Shown: piece by piece, positions 46,040 through 56,237 of the stretch
Layout of the letters: each line of letters opens with the position of its first letter
Position numbering within the stretch: the first letter of the stretch is position 1
NCBI RefSeq assembly: GCF_026153205.1
Contig: NZ_JAPFBW010000032.1
Coordinates: 1-64,000, forward strand
Origin: Aquabacterium sp. A7-Y
GTDB lineage: Bacteria > Pseudomonadota > Gammaproteobacteria > Burkholderiales > Burkholderiaceae_C
DNA: 64,000 nt
Direction: 5' to 3'
Notes under the pieces: model-generated
Told to the model about the DNA's origin: nothing
The model's input: the letters and a program-made list of their open reading frames with translations, nothing else
The model's database searches: none
Position numbers and translations under genes: made by a program

Positions 46040-48307
46040 ATGATGCGTTTTCGCTTCCCCATCGTGATCATCGACGAAGATTTCCGCTCGGAAAACGCGT
46101 CGGGCCTCGGCATACGGGCCCTGGCCGGGGCGATCGAGAAGGAAGGCTTCGAGGTGCTGGGCGTGACGAGCTACGGCGACCTGTCGCAGTTCGCCCAGCA
46201 GCAGAGCCGCGCCAGCGCCTTCATCCTGTCCATCGACGACGAGGAGTTCGGCGCCGGCTCGCTGGAGGAAACCGACGTCGCACTGAAGAACCTGCGGGCT
46301 TTCGTCGGCGAGATCCGCTTCAAGAACGCCGAGATCCCGATCTACCTCTACGGCGAGACCCGGACCTCCCAGCACATCCCCAACGACGTGCTGAAAGAGC
46401 TGCACGGCTTCATTCACATGTTCGAGGACACGCCGGAGTTCGTGGCCCGCCACATCATCCGCGAGGCACGCAGCTACCTCTCCTCGCTGGCACCGCCGTT
46501 TTTCCAGGCGCTGGTGGACTACGCGCAGGACGGCTCCTACTCCTGGCACTGCCCGGGGCACTCAGGCGGCGTGGCTTTCCTGAAGAGCCCGATCGGCCAG
46601 ATGTTCCACCAGTTTTTCGGCGAGAACATGCTGCGCGCCGACGTCTGCAACGCGGTGGAGGAGCTCGGCCAGCTGCTCGACCACACCGGCCCGGTGGCGG
46701 CGTCGGAGCGCAATGCGGCGCGCATCTTCAACGCCGACCACTGCTTTTTCGTCACCAACGGCACCTCGACCTCCAACAAGATGGTCTGGCACCACACGGT
46801 GGCGCCGGGCGACGTGGTGGTGGTGGACCGCAACTGCCACAAGTCCAACCTGCACGCGATCATCATGGCGGGCGCCGTGCCGGTGTTCCTGACGCCGACG
46901 CGCAACCACTACGGCATCATCGGCCCGATCCCGCAGAGCGAGTTCAGCCGCGAATCGATCGAGCGCAAGATCGCCGCCAACCCGCTGCTGGCGGGGGTGG
47001 ACCCGAAGTCGGTCAAGCCGCGCATCCTGACCTTGACGCAGAGCACCTATGACGGCGTGCTCTACAACACCGAGACCATCAAGTCGATGACAGACGGCTA
47101 CATCGACACCCTGCATTTCGATGAAGCCTGGCTGCCGCACGCGGCCTTCCACGACTTCTACAGCGGCATGCACGCGATGGGCAAGGACCGCGCGCGCACC
47201 CAGCATTCGCTGGTGTTCTCGACCCAGTCCACCCACAAGATGCTGGCCGGCCTGAGCCAGGCCTCGCAGATCCTGGTGCAGGATTCGGTCAAGCGCAAGC
47301 TGGACCGCCACCTCTTCAACGAGGCCTACCTGATGCACACCTCGACCTCGCCGCAGTACGCGATCATCGCGTCCTGCGACGTGGCGGCGGCGATGATGGA
47401 GCCTCCGGGCGGCACCGCGCTGGTGGAGGAGAGCATCCGCGAGGCGCTCGACTTCCGCCGCGCGATGCGCAAGGTGGAGCAGGAGTTCGGCGCCGACTGG
47501 TGGTTCAAGGTCTGGGGGCCGGACAAGCTGGCCGCCTCGGGCATCGGCGAGCGTGAGGACTGGATCATCAAGGGCGACGAGGACTGGCACGGCTTCGGCC
47601 GCCTGGCCGAGGGCTTCAACATGCTGGACCCGATCAAGTCCACCGTGGTGACGCCGGGCCTGGACCTCAACGGCAGCTTCGCGGCCACCGGCATCCCGGC
47701 CAGCATCGTCACCAAGTACCTGGCCGAGCACGGCGTGATCGTCGAGAAGACCGGGCTCTACTCCTTCTTCATCATGTTCACCATCGGCATCACCAAGGGC
47801 CGCTGGAACACCTTGCTGACCGCGCTGCAGCAGTTCAAGGACGACTACGACAAGAACCAGCCGATGTGGCGCATCCTGCCGGAGTTCTGCTCGCACCACC
47901 CGCGCTACGAGCGCGTCGGCCTGCGCGACCTCTGCCAGAGCATCCACGAGATGTACGCCAAGGGCGACATCGCGCGGCTGACCACCGAGATGTACCTGTC
48001 GGACCTGCACCCGGCGATGAAGCCGAGCGACGCCTACGCGCGCATCGCCCATCGCGAGACCGAGCGGGTCGAGATCGACCTGCTGGAAGGCCGCATCACC
48101 ACCTCGCTGCTGACGCCTTACCCGCCGGGCATCCCGCTGCTGATCCCGGGCGAGCGTTTCAACAAGAAGATCGTCGACTATCTGCGTTTCGCGCGCGAGT
48201 TCAACCGCAAATTCCCCGGCTTCGACACCGACGTGCACGGACTGGTGGAGCAGGTCGACGAGAACGGCGAAGGCGTCTACTACGTCGACTGCGTGAGGCA
48301 GGACTGA
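46040..48307 (+). CDS. Arginine/lysine/ornithine decarboxylase (probably arginine)
   Basis: The product has 755 residues: a PLP enzyme of the fold-type I Orn/Lys/Arg decarboxylase group. It has an N-terminal response-regulator-like wing domain (about 1-130), a PLP domain with the cofactor lysine in STQSTHKML, the preceding HFDEAW aspartate, and a C-terminal domain ending with YPPGIPLL. Length fits the arginine (AdiA-type) forms better than the 710-residue lysine and ornithine enzymes, but substrate choice is not certain from sequence. The product would be agmatine plus CO2. The start ATG is doubled (46040, 46043). Confidence 0.85.
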   Translation: MMRFRFPIVIIDEDFRSENASGLGIRALAGAIEKEGFEVLGVTSYGDLSQFAQQQSRASAFILSIDDEEFGAGSLEETDVALKNLRAFVGEIRFKNAEIPIYLYGETRTSQHIPNDVLKELHGFIHMFEDTPEFVARHIIREARSYLSSLAPPFFQALVDYAQDGSYSWHCPGHSGGVAFLKSPIGQMFHQFFGENMLRADVCNAVEELGQLLDHTGPVAASERNAARIFNADHCFFVTNGTSTSNKMVWHHTVAPGDVVVVDRNCHKSNLHAIIMAGAVPVFLTPTRNHYGIIGPIPQSEFSRESIERKIAANPLLAGVDPKSVKPRILTLTQSTYDGVLYNTETIKSMTDGYIDTLHFDEAWLPHAAFHDFYSGMHAMGKDRARTQHSLVFSTQSTHKMLAGLSQASQILVQDSVKRKLDRHLFNEAYLMHTSTSPQYAIIASCDVAAAMMEPPGGTALVEESIREALDFRRAMRKVEQEFGADWWFKVWGPDKLAASGIGEREDWIIKGDEDWHGFGRLAEGFNMLDPIKSTVVTPGLDLNGSFAATGIPASIVTKYLAEHGVIVEKTGLYSFFIMFTIGITKGRWNTLLTALQQFKDDYDKNQPMWRILPEFCSHHPRYERVGLRDLCQSIHEMYAKGDIARLTTEMYLSDLHPAMKPSDAYARIAHRETERVEIDLLEGRITTSLLTPYPPGIPLLIPGERFNKKIVDYLRFAREFNRKFPGFDTDVHGLVEQVDENGEGVYYVDCVRQD

Positions 48308-48638
48308 TCAAGCAGGCCTGACAGGCAGGTGGCCCGGATACAACGTCTGCCGCGGTGTTCCGGGGCCAGCCCCCGGCCTCTTGCGAGCTTGTCCCGACCC
48401 GCTCAACGAGGTGGGTGAGGCCTGACTCTGCAGCCACGCCGAGGCGCCGCCGAGGTGTGCTGCAGCGTCCCGGCGCGCCGCCTCGGGCTACCCCAACTCG
48501 CCCCTGCCGGACACCCCCCGAAAGAGGGGTGCTTGGGTGTGCGACGCATTGTGTTACAAATGCGGGCGCGAGGTCATCGGCCTCCGGGCGCGGCGCCACC
48601 GGCCCGCCAGACAACAACGCAGTTTTCGAGGGTCTTCC
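48308..48638. other. 331-bp gap upstream of the lipoprotein pair
   Basis: No gene is supported. The stretch is G+C-rich with a short C-rich/G-rich inverted pair around 48510-48535. The promoter of the lipoprotein genes probably lies here; I see no clear -35/-10 boxes. Confidence 0.4.
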
Positions 48639-49202
48639 ATGTTTTTTCCGCGCTTGTGGGCGCCCTGTGTCGCGCTGGCCGTTCTGTCCGGCTGCGCGAC
48701 CTACATCGCTCCGCCGTATTCCGCCAATTACAGCGCCTTGGACGCCCTGAAGCAGGCGCCGATCGAGCGGCTCAGCGTCGGCCCACTACAGCCCCGCGAT
48801 CCCGCCGCACCGGTGAACCGGCTCAGCTTGCGCGGCGCCAACCTCGTGGCGGGCCAAGGCAGCTTCGCTCAGTATCTGGAAGCGGCGCTGATCCAGGATC
48901 TGCGCGAGATCTCGGTCTATGACCCGGCGGCCCAGACCCGCATCGACGGCACCATCCTCCAGAACGAAATCAATGTGGCTGACTTCAGCACCGGAACCGG
49001 GCTGATGGAAGTCGAGTTGCGCGTGACACGCGCCGGGCAGACGCGGCTGAAGAAGGTGTACCGCACCGAGACGCGCTTCGAGTCGTCGTTCGCGGGCGCT
49101 GTCGCGATTCCCAAGGGCCAGTCCGAGTACGGCTATCTGGTCCGCACCCTGCTCGGCACCGTCTACGCCGACCCCGAATTCATCAACGCCATCAAGAAGT
49201 AA
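48639..49202 (+). CDS. Lipoprotein of unknown function
   Basis: The product has 187 residues. The signal peptide ends in the lipobox LSGC (Cys19) followed by ATYIAPPY. The mature part is mixed alpha/beta with a central segment DPAAQTRIDGTILQNE and VELRVTRAG strands. I do not recognise the family. The organisation (two lipoproteins in a row, 9 bases apart) suggests a pair working at the outer membrane. The ATG at 48639 is preceded by GAGGG. Confidence 0.75.
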   Translation: MFFPRLWAPCVALAVLSGCATYIAPPYSANYSALDALKQAPIERLSVGPLQPRDPAAPVNRLSLRGANLVAGQGSFAQYLEAALIQDLREISVYDPAAQTRIDGTILQNEINVADFSTGTGLMEVELRVTRAGQTRLKKVYRTETRFESSFAGAVAIPKGQSEYGYLVRTLLGTVYADPEFINAIKK

Positions 49203-49211
49203 GGCTGCACC

Positions 49212-49798
49212 ATGCTGTTCAACTCCATCCGCCTCGGCCTCGCTGCCGGTGTCGTCGCACTGCTGACCGCTTGCGCGCACCCGATCAACCTCGAACCTAC
49301 CCAGCTGCCGGAGCGCAAGGACTCGTCCCTGGTGGCGAAGAAGGTGGCCTATGTGATGACCGATGCCGACCGCGCCAAGGAGGTCACGACGCCCGGCGGC
49401 GGCGGCGACAAGGTCAGGTACTTTCCCTATCGCGACCTTGAGAAGGCCATTCGTGCGGCACTGCGCTCGGTCTACCAGGACGTGACGGTGCTGGCGTCGG
49501 CCACCGATGCGGAGGCCATTCGCGCCAGCGGTGCCGCCTACATCTTCAAGCCGGAAATCGTCACCAACTCCAGCTCGCCCTCGCCGTTCACCTGGCCGCC
49601 GACCAAGTTCACCGCCGAGGTGTCGTGCAGCGTGACCGACGCGGCCGGCGCGCCCATCACCAGCGTGAAGGTCGCCGGGGGGGGGCCGCCGAGTTCGACG
49701 AGTTCAAGAGCGACTTCTCGTTGTCGGCCCGCCGTGCCGCGGCCGACATGGCGACCAAGCTGGCGCAGGAAGTGCGCAAGAACGACAAGCTGCGCTGA
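49212..49798 (+). pseudogene. Second lipoprotein, frameshifted in a G9 run
   Basis: A signal peptide with lipobox LTAC (Cys21, then AHPINLEPTQ) is followed by about 135 residues with strands and VYQDVTVLASATDAEAIR. The frame breaks in nine Gs (49677-49685): after this point the original frame gives non-protein-like sequence, whereas the +1-corrected frame continues EFDEFKSDF and ends SARRAAADMATKLAQEVRKN-DKLR with a stop at 49796-49798, as expected for a lipoprotein of this sort. A tenth G would repair it. It could be a sequencing error, a real mutation or a slippage site. Confidence 0.7.
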
Positions 49799-49837
49799 TA
49801 GCGCCAATGAACCGCGCAGCCGCGAGGCTGCGCCTGG

Positions 49838-49872
49838 CCGCCGGCACGTGCTCGTTGCCGGCGGTTTTTTTT
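49838..49872 (+). terminator. Intrinsic terminator of the lipoprotein pair
   Basis: The stem CCGCCGGCA (49838-49846) pairs with TGCCGGCGG (49856-49864) around a 9-base loop, followed by eight Ts (49865-49872). It ends the plus-strand unit just before the convergent kinase-regulator gene. Confidence 0.92.
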
Positions 49873-49876
49873 CGGG

Positions 49877-51817
49877 CTACTCCACGTGCGAGATCAGCAC
49901 GCCCGGCGCTGCCCGGCCGCCGGCCTCGGCCGCGCCCCCCGTCCCCAGTCGCGGCATGCTGGCGCCCGGCTCGCGCCGCACCGCGACCCCGACCGACACC
50001 ATGTCCACCACCAGCAGGTGCAGGATGCGCGAGATCATCGAGATGAAGGTCGAGCTGTCCTCGCCGTGGTCCACCGGGATGCAGATGCTCGCCTTGCGCG
50101 CCAGCGGTGACTTGCTGGAGGTGATGCAGATTACCGCCGCGCCGCGCTCCTGCGCGATGCCGGCGGCGCGCACCAGCTCCGGCGGCTGGCCCGAGCTGGA
50201 GATGAACACGGCCACGTCCTGCGGCCCCAGCAGCTCGGCCGACAGGGTCTGCATCGACGCGTCGGTGTGTGCCACCGAAGGGATGCGGAAGCGGAACAGC
50301 TTGTGCTGCGCGTCGATCGCCACCACGCTCGAGTTGCCCATCGCGTAGAACTCGACGCGCTTGGCGTCGCGCAGCACCCCGATGGCGCGGTCCACCGCGT
50401 CGACGTTGAGCGACTCGCGGAACTGCACGATGGCCGAGATGGTGTTGTCCAGCACCTTGGCGCACAGGTCGGGTGTGGCGTCCTGGCGACGCACCTGGGT
50501 GCGCTGCACCGGGATGTGGCCGGTCAGGCCCGAGGCCAGCTTGAGCTTGAAGTCGGCCAGGCCCTGGAAACCCAGCGAACGGCAGAAGCGGATCACGGTG
50601 GGCTGGCTCACCTCGGCCATCTGGGCGATCACTGCAATGGCATCGTTGAGCACGGTGCGCGGGTTCTCCAGCACGAAGTCGGCCACGCGCCGCTCCGCCG
50701 GCGACAGGGTGTTGCGCGCCTGGCGCACCCGCTCCATCAGCGGGTTGCCGCCCTCGTGGGCCGGCACGTGGTCGGCCAGCAGCGAGGAGACGCCGTGGAA
50801 GACCGAGTTCTCGGCGGTCAGCACATAAGTCGGAATGCGCGCGACATAGCCCGAGAAACGCCCCTTGGCTTCGAAACGCTCGCGGAAGCCCGAGCCGAGG
50901 AAGGTGCCGCCCAGCCGCGGCACGATGCCGCCGCCGATGTAGATGCCGCCGGTGGCCCCCAGGGTCAAGGCCAGGTTGGATGCCATCGTGCCCAGCATGT
51001 TGCAGAAGCAGTCCACCGCCTGCATGCACCAGGGGCAGAGCTTCTGGATCGCGCGCTGCACGATGTCGGCGGTGCCGAGCTCGCCGGTGACGCCCGCTTC
51101 ACCCTCGGTCAGGGCCTGGTAGATGATCTCCAGCCCCGGGCCCGAGACCAGCCGCTCCGCCGAGACGTGCGGCATCTTGCGCCAGGCGTAGCTCAGCACC
51201 TTCAGCTCGCGCTCGTCGGCCGGCGAGAAGCTGACGTGGCCACCCTCGGTGGCCAGCGTGGTCCAGCGGTCCCCGGTGGGCACCAGGCCCGAGACGCCCA
51301 GGCCGGTGCCCGGTCCCAGCAGCCCGATCACGCCGTTGGCCTGCGGCTCGCCGCCGCCAACCTGCTCGCGGCCCTCGGCACCCACCTTGGGCAGCGACAT
51401 CGCCAGCGCGGTGAAGTTGTTGACCACCAGCAGCGTCGCCAGCCCCAGCGCGCGTTGCGCCTCCTCGATCGAGAAGGCCCAGTCCCGGTTGGTCATGCGC
51501 ACCCAGTCGCCTTCGATCGGGTTGGCGATCGCCACCGCCGCGTGGCGCGGCCGGGTGGTGCCGGGCAGGGAGTCGAGATAGGCCTGCATCACGGCGATGA
51601 AGCCGGCATAGTCCGCGCAAGGCAGCACCGTGACGTAGTCGAAGCGGCCGCTCACCTGCTCCAGGCAGAAGCGGGCATAGGTGGCGCCGATGTCCGCCAG
51701 CAGGCGCGGCTCGGGGTAGGGCGTGTGGTAGCTCGCCATTTCACGCTCCGGCAGGACGCTGGGCAGCCCGTCCGGCGAGTTGGAAACCACGTTGGAAGAT
51801 AGGTGCAGTGCAGGCAT
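49877..51817 (-). CDS. Glucokinase-RpiR/HexR regulator fusion
   Basis: The product has 646 residues. The glucokinase domain (about 36-345) has LLADIGATYARF (phosphate-binding), LLGPGTGLGVSGL and TEGGHVSF. The rest is an RpiR-type regulator: helix-turn-helix (about 355-430, with VSQPTVIRFCRSLGF) and a SIS sugar-phosphate-binding domain (about 465-600, with AMGNSSVVAIDAQ and ISSSGQPPE). The fusion is known from Burkholderiales. It makes glucose-6-phosphate and probably senses a sugar phosphate to control nearby genes. The ATG at 51817 is preceded by GGAGAG. It ends the minus-strand maltodextrin unit. Confidence 0.93.
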   Translation of the reverse strand: MPALHLSSNVVSNSPDGLPSVLPEREMASYHTPYPEPRLLADIGATYARFCLEQVSGRFDYVTVLPCADYAGFIAVMQAYLDSLPGTTRPRHAAVAIANPIEGDWVRMTNRDWAFSIEEAQRALGLATLLVVNNFTALAMSLPKVGAEGREQVGGGEPQANGVIGLLGPGTGLGVSGLVPTGDRWTTLATEGGHVSFSPADERELKVLSYAWRKMPHVSAERLVSGPGLEIIYQALTEGEAGVTGELGTADIVQRAIQKLCPWCMQAVDCFCNMLGTMASNLALTLGATGGIYIGGGIVPRLGGTFLGSGFRERFEAKGRFSGYVARIPTYVLTAENSVFHGVSSLLADHVPAHEGGNPLMERVRQARNTLSPAERRVADFVLENPRTVLNDAIAVIAQMAEVSQPTVIRFCRSLGFQGLADFKLKLASGLTGHIPVQRTQVRRQDATPDLCAKVLDNTISAIVQFRESLNVDAVDRAIGVLRDAKRVEFYAMGNSSVVAIDAQHKLFRFRIPSVAHTDASMQTLSAELLGPQDVAVFISSSGQPPELVRAAGIAQERGAAVICITSSKSPLARKASICIPVDHGEDSSTFISMISRILHLLVVDMVSVGVAVRREPGASMPRLGTGGAAEAGGRAAPGVLISHVE

Positions 51818-51883
51818 GGAAATCGCTCTCCATCCGCACTGTAGCGAAGTTTCGGGGGGCCCCCATGCTGCGCCGCCTCCTGC

Positions 51884-53617
51884 TCAGCGGCGAGGCAGGG
51901 ATGCCGGCGAACGCTCCAGCAGGACCACCCGGCCCGCCTGGAGTTTCACCCGCCCGCCTTGCACCGTCACGGTTTGCCCGCTGTAGGCGTCGTGCAGCAC
52001 CTCGCCCTCGGCGAAGCTCTTGCCGACCGGCAGATCGGCCCGACCGGGGACCGTCAACGCCGCCACCACCCGGTCGCCGCTCACGTCGTCGATACGACTG
52101 AACACATAAGGCTCGCTTTGCAACATCTGGTGGGCGCCCCGGGCAAGCGCCACGTGGCGGGCCCGGAAGCTGCCCAGGCGGCGCCAGTGATCGAGCACCG
52201 CGCGGTCCGGGTTGGCCCAGTTCATGTCCGAGCGGGTGGCCTGCTGCAGGTCGCTGCGCGGCGCCGGGCCGGGCGGCCGGGCGCTTTCGTCGCCGTAGTA
52301 GATCTGCACGCCGCCCGGCGCGAGCAGCAGGGCGGTGCCGGCTTCCAGGAGCCGGCGGCGGTCCAACAGCGCGGTGTCGTGCGAGGACACATAGGCCAGG
52401 TTGCTGAAGCCCGGCCGGCCGGCGTAGACCCGCGCGTACTCGGCGAACAGCGCTTCCGGCCGGCCGTAGCTGGCGCCGCGGTGCTGGAAATCGAAGTCGA
52501 TCAGCGCATCGAAGCCGGCGTCGTGCAGCGCGCTGCGGCGCGGCCCGTGGCCCCAGTCTTCGCCCACCATCCAGAAGGGCGCGTCGTCGATCTTGCGTGT
52601 CGGGTGCTGGCGTTTCCAGTCGGCCAGCGCGCGGGTGGCGGCCTGCTTCAGCTCGGCCCATGCCTGCGGCTCGACGTGCTTGACCGTGTCGGCCCGGAAA
52701 CCGTCGATGCCGTAGTCGCGCACCCACTGCGTCAACCAGTGGACCAGATAGCCTCGCACCGAGGTGCCGGGCAAGTCCACCGCCCGGGTGTCCGGCTTGT
52801 GGCGCAAAAAGGCCGGCAGCCGGACCGGCGCGGGGCTTTCGGTCCGGAAGTCGGGCAGGAATGCGACCTGCATCGTCAGATCGTCGCGCCCGCCGTCCTG
52901 GTAGCCGGACAGGCCGGCGCGCACCCAGTCGCCCCCCCACCAGCCGGAGAAGGCCTCGCTGTTGTAGTCGATGTAGCTGTGGTAGTCGCGCAGCGTGGCC
53001 TTCTCCGAGCCCGGCCAGACCACCTTCGGAACCAGCTCGCGGGCGGTCTGCAGGTCCAGGTAGCCGGGGTGGTTCATCACCACGTCGAAGAGCACCCGGA
53101 TGCCCTGCGTGTGCGCCTCGTCCACCATCTCGCGCAATTCCTCGGGCGTGCCCATGTTGCGGTCGAGCACGCTGTAGTCGAGGGCGTAGTAGCCGTGGTA
53201 GCCGTAGTGCTTGAAGGCCTTGTCGCCGCCCACCACCCAGCCACGGATCTGCTCGTAGGGCGCGGTGATCCACAGGGCGTTGACACCCAGCTGGCGGAAG
53301 TAGCCTTCGCGCAGCTTGAGGGTCAGGCCCTTGAGGTCGCCGCCGTGGAAGGTGCCGATCTCCTGCTCGCCGTCCTTCTGGCGCCCGTAGGCGTGGTCGT
53401 TGGACGGATTGCCGTTGAAAAACCGGTCGGTGACGACGAAGTAGACGATGGGGTTGTCCGCGAAGCTGCCGGGCACCGGGCCGGCCGCGGCGGCAGGCGA
53501 GGGCAGCGGCGCGGGGGTCGCCGGCGCGCCTGGCGTGGCCGCGCAGCCGGCGAGCAGTGCGCCGCAGGCGAGGGACAGGGCCAGGCGTCGGATCAGGCGA
53601 GGCAGGAGCTGGGGCAT
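51884..53617 (-). CDS. Lipoprotein alpha-amylase (GH13)
   Basis: The product has 577 residues. The signal peptide ends in the lipobox LAGC (Cys25, then AATPGAPATP), followed by a short Pro/Ala linker. The (beta/alpha)8 barrel has the GH13 motifs DVVMNH, GFRADTVKHV (nucleophile Asp), VGEDWG (acid Glu) and SSHDT. It hydrolyses alpha-1,4 glucans in the periplasm or at the outer membrane, supplying dextrins for LamB and MalEFGK, much as MalS does. It lies after malG on the minus strand. The longer open frame through malF/malG is fortuitous. Confidence 0.9.
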   Translation of the reverse strand: MPQLLPRLIRRLALSLACGALLAGCAATPGAPATPAPLPSPAAAAGPVPGSFADNPIVYFVVTDRFFNGNPSNDHAYGRQKDGEQEIGTFHGGDLKGLTLKLREGYFRQLGVNALWITAPYEQIRGWVVGGDKAFKHYGYHGYYALDYSVLDRNMGTPEELREMVDEAHTQGIRVLFDVVMNHPGYLDLQTARELVPKVVWPGSEKATLRDYHSYIDYNSEAFSGWWGGDWVRAGLSGYQDGGRDDLTMQVAFLPDFRTESPAPVRLPAFLRHKPDTRAVDLPGTSVRGYLVHWLTQWVRDYGIDGFRADTVKHVEPQAWAELKQAATRALADWKRQHPTRKIDDAPFWMVGEDWGHGPRRSALHDAGFDALIDFDFQHRGASYGRPEALFAEYARVYAGRPGFSNLAYVSSHDTALLDRRRLLEAGTALLLAPGGVQIYYGDESARPPGPAPRSDLQQATRSDMNWANPDRAVLDHWRRLGSFRARHVALARGAHQMLQSEPYVFSRIDDVSGDRVVAALTVPGRADLPVGKSFAEGEVLHDAYSGQTVTVQGGRVKLQAGRVVLLERSPASLPRR

Positions 53618-53703
53618 ACGAGGGTCCGGGCGGCGGCCGGGCGCCGCAGGGCACCCGGGGGAGGGGTCACGGAAGGGGTGTGCAGCAGGCGGGCAGCAGG
53701 GGC

Positions 53704-54594
53704 TCAGCCCTTGATGCCCCCAGCCGTCAGCCCGGAGACCATCCATTTCTGGGCCAGGATGAAAACGGCGGTGATCGGCAGCCCGGAGAGGATGGCCGCT
53801 GCCGCGAAGTCGCCCCAGAGGAAACGCTGCTCGTAGAGGAACAGCCGCGAGCCGACCGCCAGGGTCAGGTTGCGCTCCTCGCTGAGCAGCACCGAGGCCA
53901 CCGGGTACTCGATGATGGCGCCGATGAAGGCGAGCAGGAAAACCACCATCAGGATGGGCAGCGCCATCGGCAGCAGCACCAGCCGGAAAGCCTGGAAGGG
54001 CGAGGCACCGTCGACCTTGGCGGCTTCCTCGATCTCGGCCGGGATGGTGTCGAAGTAGCCCTTGATGGTCCAGACATGCAGCCCGATGCCGCCGGCATAG
54101 GCGAGCAGCAGCGAGGCATGGCTGTCGATGCCGAATATCGGGAAGACGTTGCCGATGCGGTCGAAGATCGCATAGATGGCGACCAGCGCCAGCACCGCCG
54201 GGAACATCTGGATCAGCATCAGCGCCGACAGCGCCTGCGGCTTGCCACGGAACTTCATGCGGGCGAAAGCGTAGGCGGCGGTGGTCGACAGCAGCACCAT
54301 CAGGATGGCCGAGAGCGTCGCCACCTTGACCGAGTTCCACAGCCACAGCAGCACCGGGAAGGGCGGCTGCACCAGCCTGCCGTCCTCGCCGACGTAGGAG
54401 ATGCCGAGCGCGAGCTTCCAGTGCTCCAGGCTGATCTGGTCGGGGATCAGGCTGCCGGCGGCGAAGTTGCCGGGCCGCAGCGAGATCGACAGGATCATCA
54501 GGAAGGGAAAGATCACGAGGCACACCAGGGTGATCATGAAGGCGTGGGCGGCGACCACCCGCCAGCGGTGCGACTTGTCGAGAACGATGGCCAT
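53704..54594 (-). CDS. malG: Maltose/maltodextrin ABC transporter permease MalG
   Basis: The product has 296 residues and six membrane helices. The EAA loop that contacts MalK is [17 protein letters not shown], with a conserved glycine. The ending GLTAGGIKG is typical of MalG. It forms the translocation pore with MalF, the gene just upstream (24-base gap). The N-terminal helix follows [13 protein letters not shown]. It is part of the malKEFG run. Confidence 0.95.
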   Translation of the reverse strand: MAIVLDKSHRWRVVAAHAFMITLVCLVIFPFLMILSISLRPGNFAAGSLIPDQISLEHWKLALGISYVGEDGRLVQPPFPVLLWLWNSVKVATLSAILMVLLSTTAAYAFARMKFRGKPQALSALMLIQMFPAVLALVAIYAIFDRIGNVFPIFGIDSHASLLLAYAGGIGLHVWTIKGYFDTIPAEIEEAAKVDGASPFQAFRLVLLPMALPILMVVFLLAFIGAIIEYPVASVLLSEERNLTLAVGSRLFLYEQRFLWGDFAAAAILSGLPITAVFILAQKWMVSGLTAGGIKG

Positions 54595-54618
54595 CTTGTT
54601 GACTCCCCGACGCGCTGC

Positions 54619-56184
54619 TCAGCGCGCCTCTTCCTTGGTGATGCGGGTGGCGCGCAGGTTGACCCAGGACAGCAGGGCCACCATGGCGAACACCACGGTC
54701 GAGATCGCGGCGGCCAGGCCGAAGTTCTGGCCCGAGTCCTCGAAGGCGATGCGGTAGGTGTAGGACACCAGGATGTCGGTGGTGCCGGCCGGCACCTGGG
54801 TGTCCAGGAAGTCCGGGCGCCCGTTGGTCAGCAGGCTGATCAACACGAAGTTGTTGAAGTTGAAGGCGAAGGCGGCGATCAGGAGCGGCGTGAGCGGCTT
54901 GAGCACCAGCGGCATCGTGATGCGGAAGAAGTTGGTCAAGGGACCGGCGCCGGCCACCGCGGAGGCCTCGTAGAGGTCGGCCGGGATGGCCTTGATCAGG
55001 CCCATGGTGACGACCATCATGTACGGGTAGCCCAGCCAGGTGTTGACGGTCAGGATCATCACCTTGGCGAGGAAGGGATCCGAGAACCAGGCCGGCTTGA
55101 TGCCGAACAGGGCGTCCAGGATCAGGTTGATCTCGCCGAAGTTGTTGTTGAACAGCCCCTTGAAGACCAGGATGGAGATGAAACCCGGCACCGCATAGGG
55201 CAGGAACAGCAGGGTCTGGTAGACGCCCTTGAAGCGCAAGGCCTCCCAGCTCAACAGCACCGCCAGCAGCACGCCCAGCCCGGTGGCGAACACGACGGTG
55301 AGGCCGGCGAAGGCGACGGTCCAGCCGAAGATGCGCAGGAAGGGCTGGCGGAAGGCCTGGTCGGTGAAGATCTGCCTGAAGTGCGCCAGGCCGATGTTGA
55401 CCTGGAAGCCGGGCGACAGGTTCTGGCCGCTGTCGGTCTGGTAGAAGCCGACCTCGTGGTTGGGGCGGATCACCTCGCCGGTCTGCTGGTTCACCAGCGA
55501 GCCGTCGGGCTGGGGCTTGTAGAGCTGGGTCACCGGGCCGAACTGGCGCAGGCCGGTCATGCGCACCTGGCTGCCGTCGGGCAGGTCCACGGTGAGCTTC
55601 TTGAGGGCGGGCTGCAGGCGGATCAGCTCCTTGAGCTGGACCGGCTCGCCCGCCGGGGCTGTGGCGTCGGCGGCGACGGGGCCGGCCTCGACGTGTTTGG
55701 AGTCGGCCTTCGCGCCGTTGCCGGGTGTGGCCGGCGCTTCCAGGTCGAGGGCTTCGCTCAGGAACACCTGTTCGCCGTCGTTCTCGGTCAGGCGCGCGCG
55801 GTAGCCCTTGCCCTGCTGCAGCAAGGTGAAGGTGTAGGTCTTGCCTTCGGCCTCGTAGGTCTCGTCGAGGAAATAGGCGGTGGCGCGCTCGAACTTGAGC
55901 AGGTTGTTGGTGCTGTAGTTCGTGAAGCCGATCGTCACCGTGTAGAGGATGGGCAGCACGACGAAGATCGCGACCGCGGCGATCCCGGGGAAGAGGTAGC
56001 GGTAGGCGTACAGGCGCTGCGAGCTGTAGATCCAGGCGGCCAGGGCGACCACCAGCAGGATGGCGCCGGCCAGCAGGAACTCGCCTGCGGCATAGACGAT
56101 GGTGACGACATAGAGCGCCGCCAGGGCCAGGGCGGCGCCGACGGCCGGCCCGGCCCACTGCTTGAAGCCTGAAGAGGGATTCAT
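54619..56184 (-). CDS. malF: Maltose/maltodextrin ABC transporter permease MalF
   Basis: The product has 521 residues, as expected for MalF with its large periplasmic loop. N-terminal helices (about 12-75) are followed by the extracytoplasmic domain (about 90-265) and the permease core with EAA loop LYEASAVAGAGPLTNF. The ATG at 56184 begins MNPSSGFKQW; an upstream in-frame start at 56256 would overlap an intercistronic hairpin and is less likely. It is separated from malE by a stable stem-loop. Confidence 0.95.
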   Translation of the reverse strand: MNPSSGFKQWAGPAVGAALALAALYVVTIVYAAGEFLLAGAILLVVALAAWIYSSQRLYAYRYLFPGIAAVAIFVVLPILYTVTIGFTNYSTNNLLKFERATAYFLDETYEAEGKTYTFTLLQQGKGYRARLTENDGEQVFLSEALDLEAPATPGNGAKADSKHVEAGPVAADATAPAGEPVQLKELIRLQPALKKLTVDLPDGSQVRMTGLRQFGPVTQLYKPQPDGSLVNQQTGEVIRPNHEVGFYQTDSGQNLSPGFQVNIGLAHFRQIFTDQAFRQPFLRIFGWTVAFAGLTVVFATGLGVLLAVLLSWEALRFKGVYQTLLFLPYAVPGFISILVFKGLFNNNFGEINLILDALFGIKPAWFSDPFLAKVMILTVNTWLGYPYMMVVTMGLIKAIPADLYEASAVAGAGPLTNFFRITMPLVLKPLTPLLIAAFAFNFNNFVLISLLTNGRPDFLDTQVPAGTTDILVSYTYRIAFEDSGQNFGLAAAISTVVFAMVALLSWVNLRATRITKEEAR

Positions 56185-56237
56185 CTCGATGAAGATCACG
56201 ACGCTGGCCTGGGATCCGCCCTGCGCCTCGCCAAGGG

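Noticed and set aside
51836-51850. TGTAG-containing sequence before the fusion gene as a further HexR site
   Set aside because: Only one half-site matches; the second half is absent.
51884-56158. 1424-residue frame that would join the amylase to sequence through malG and malF
   Set aside because: Only the part from 53617 down is protein-like; upstream it is out of frame with real malF and malG.
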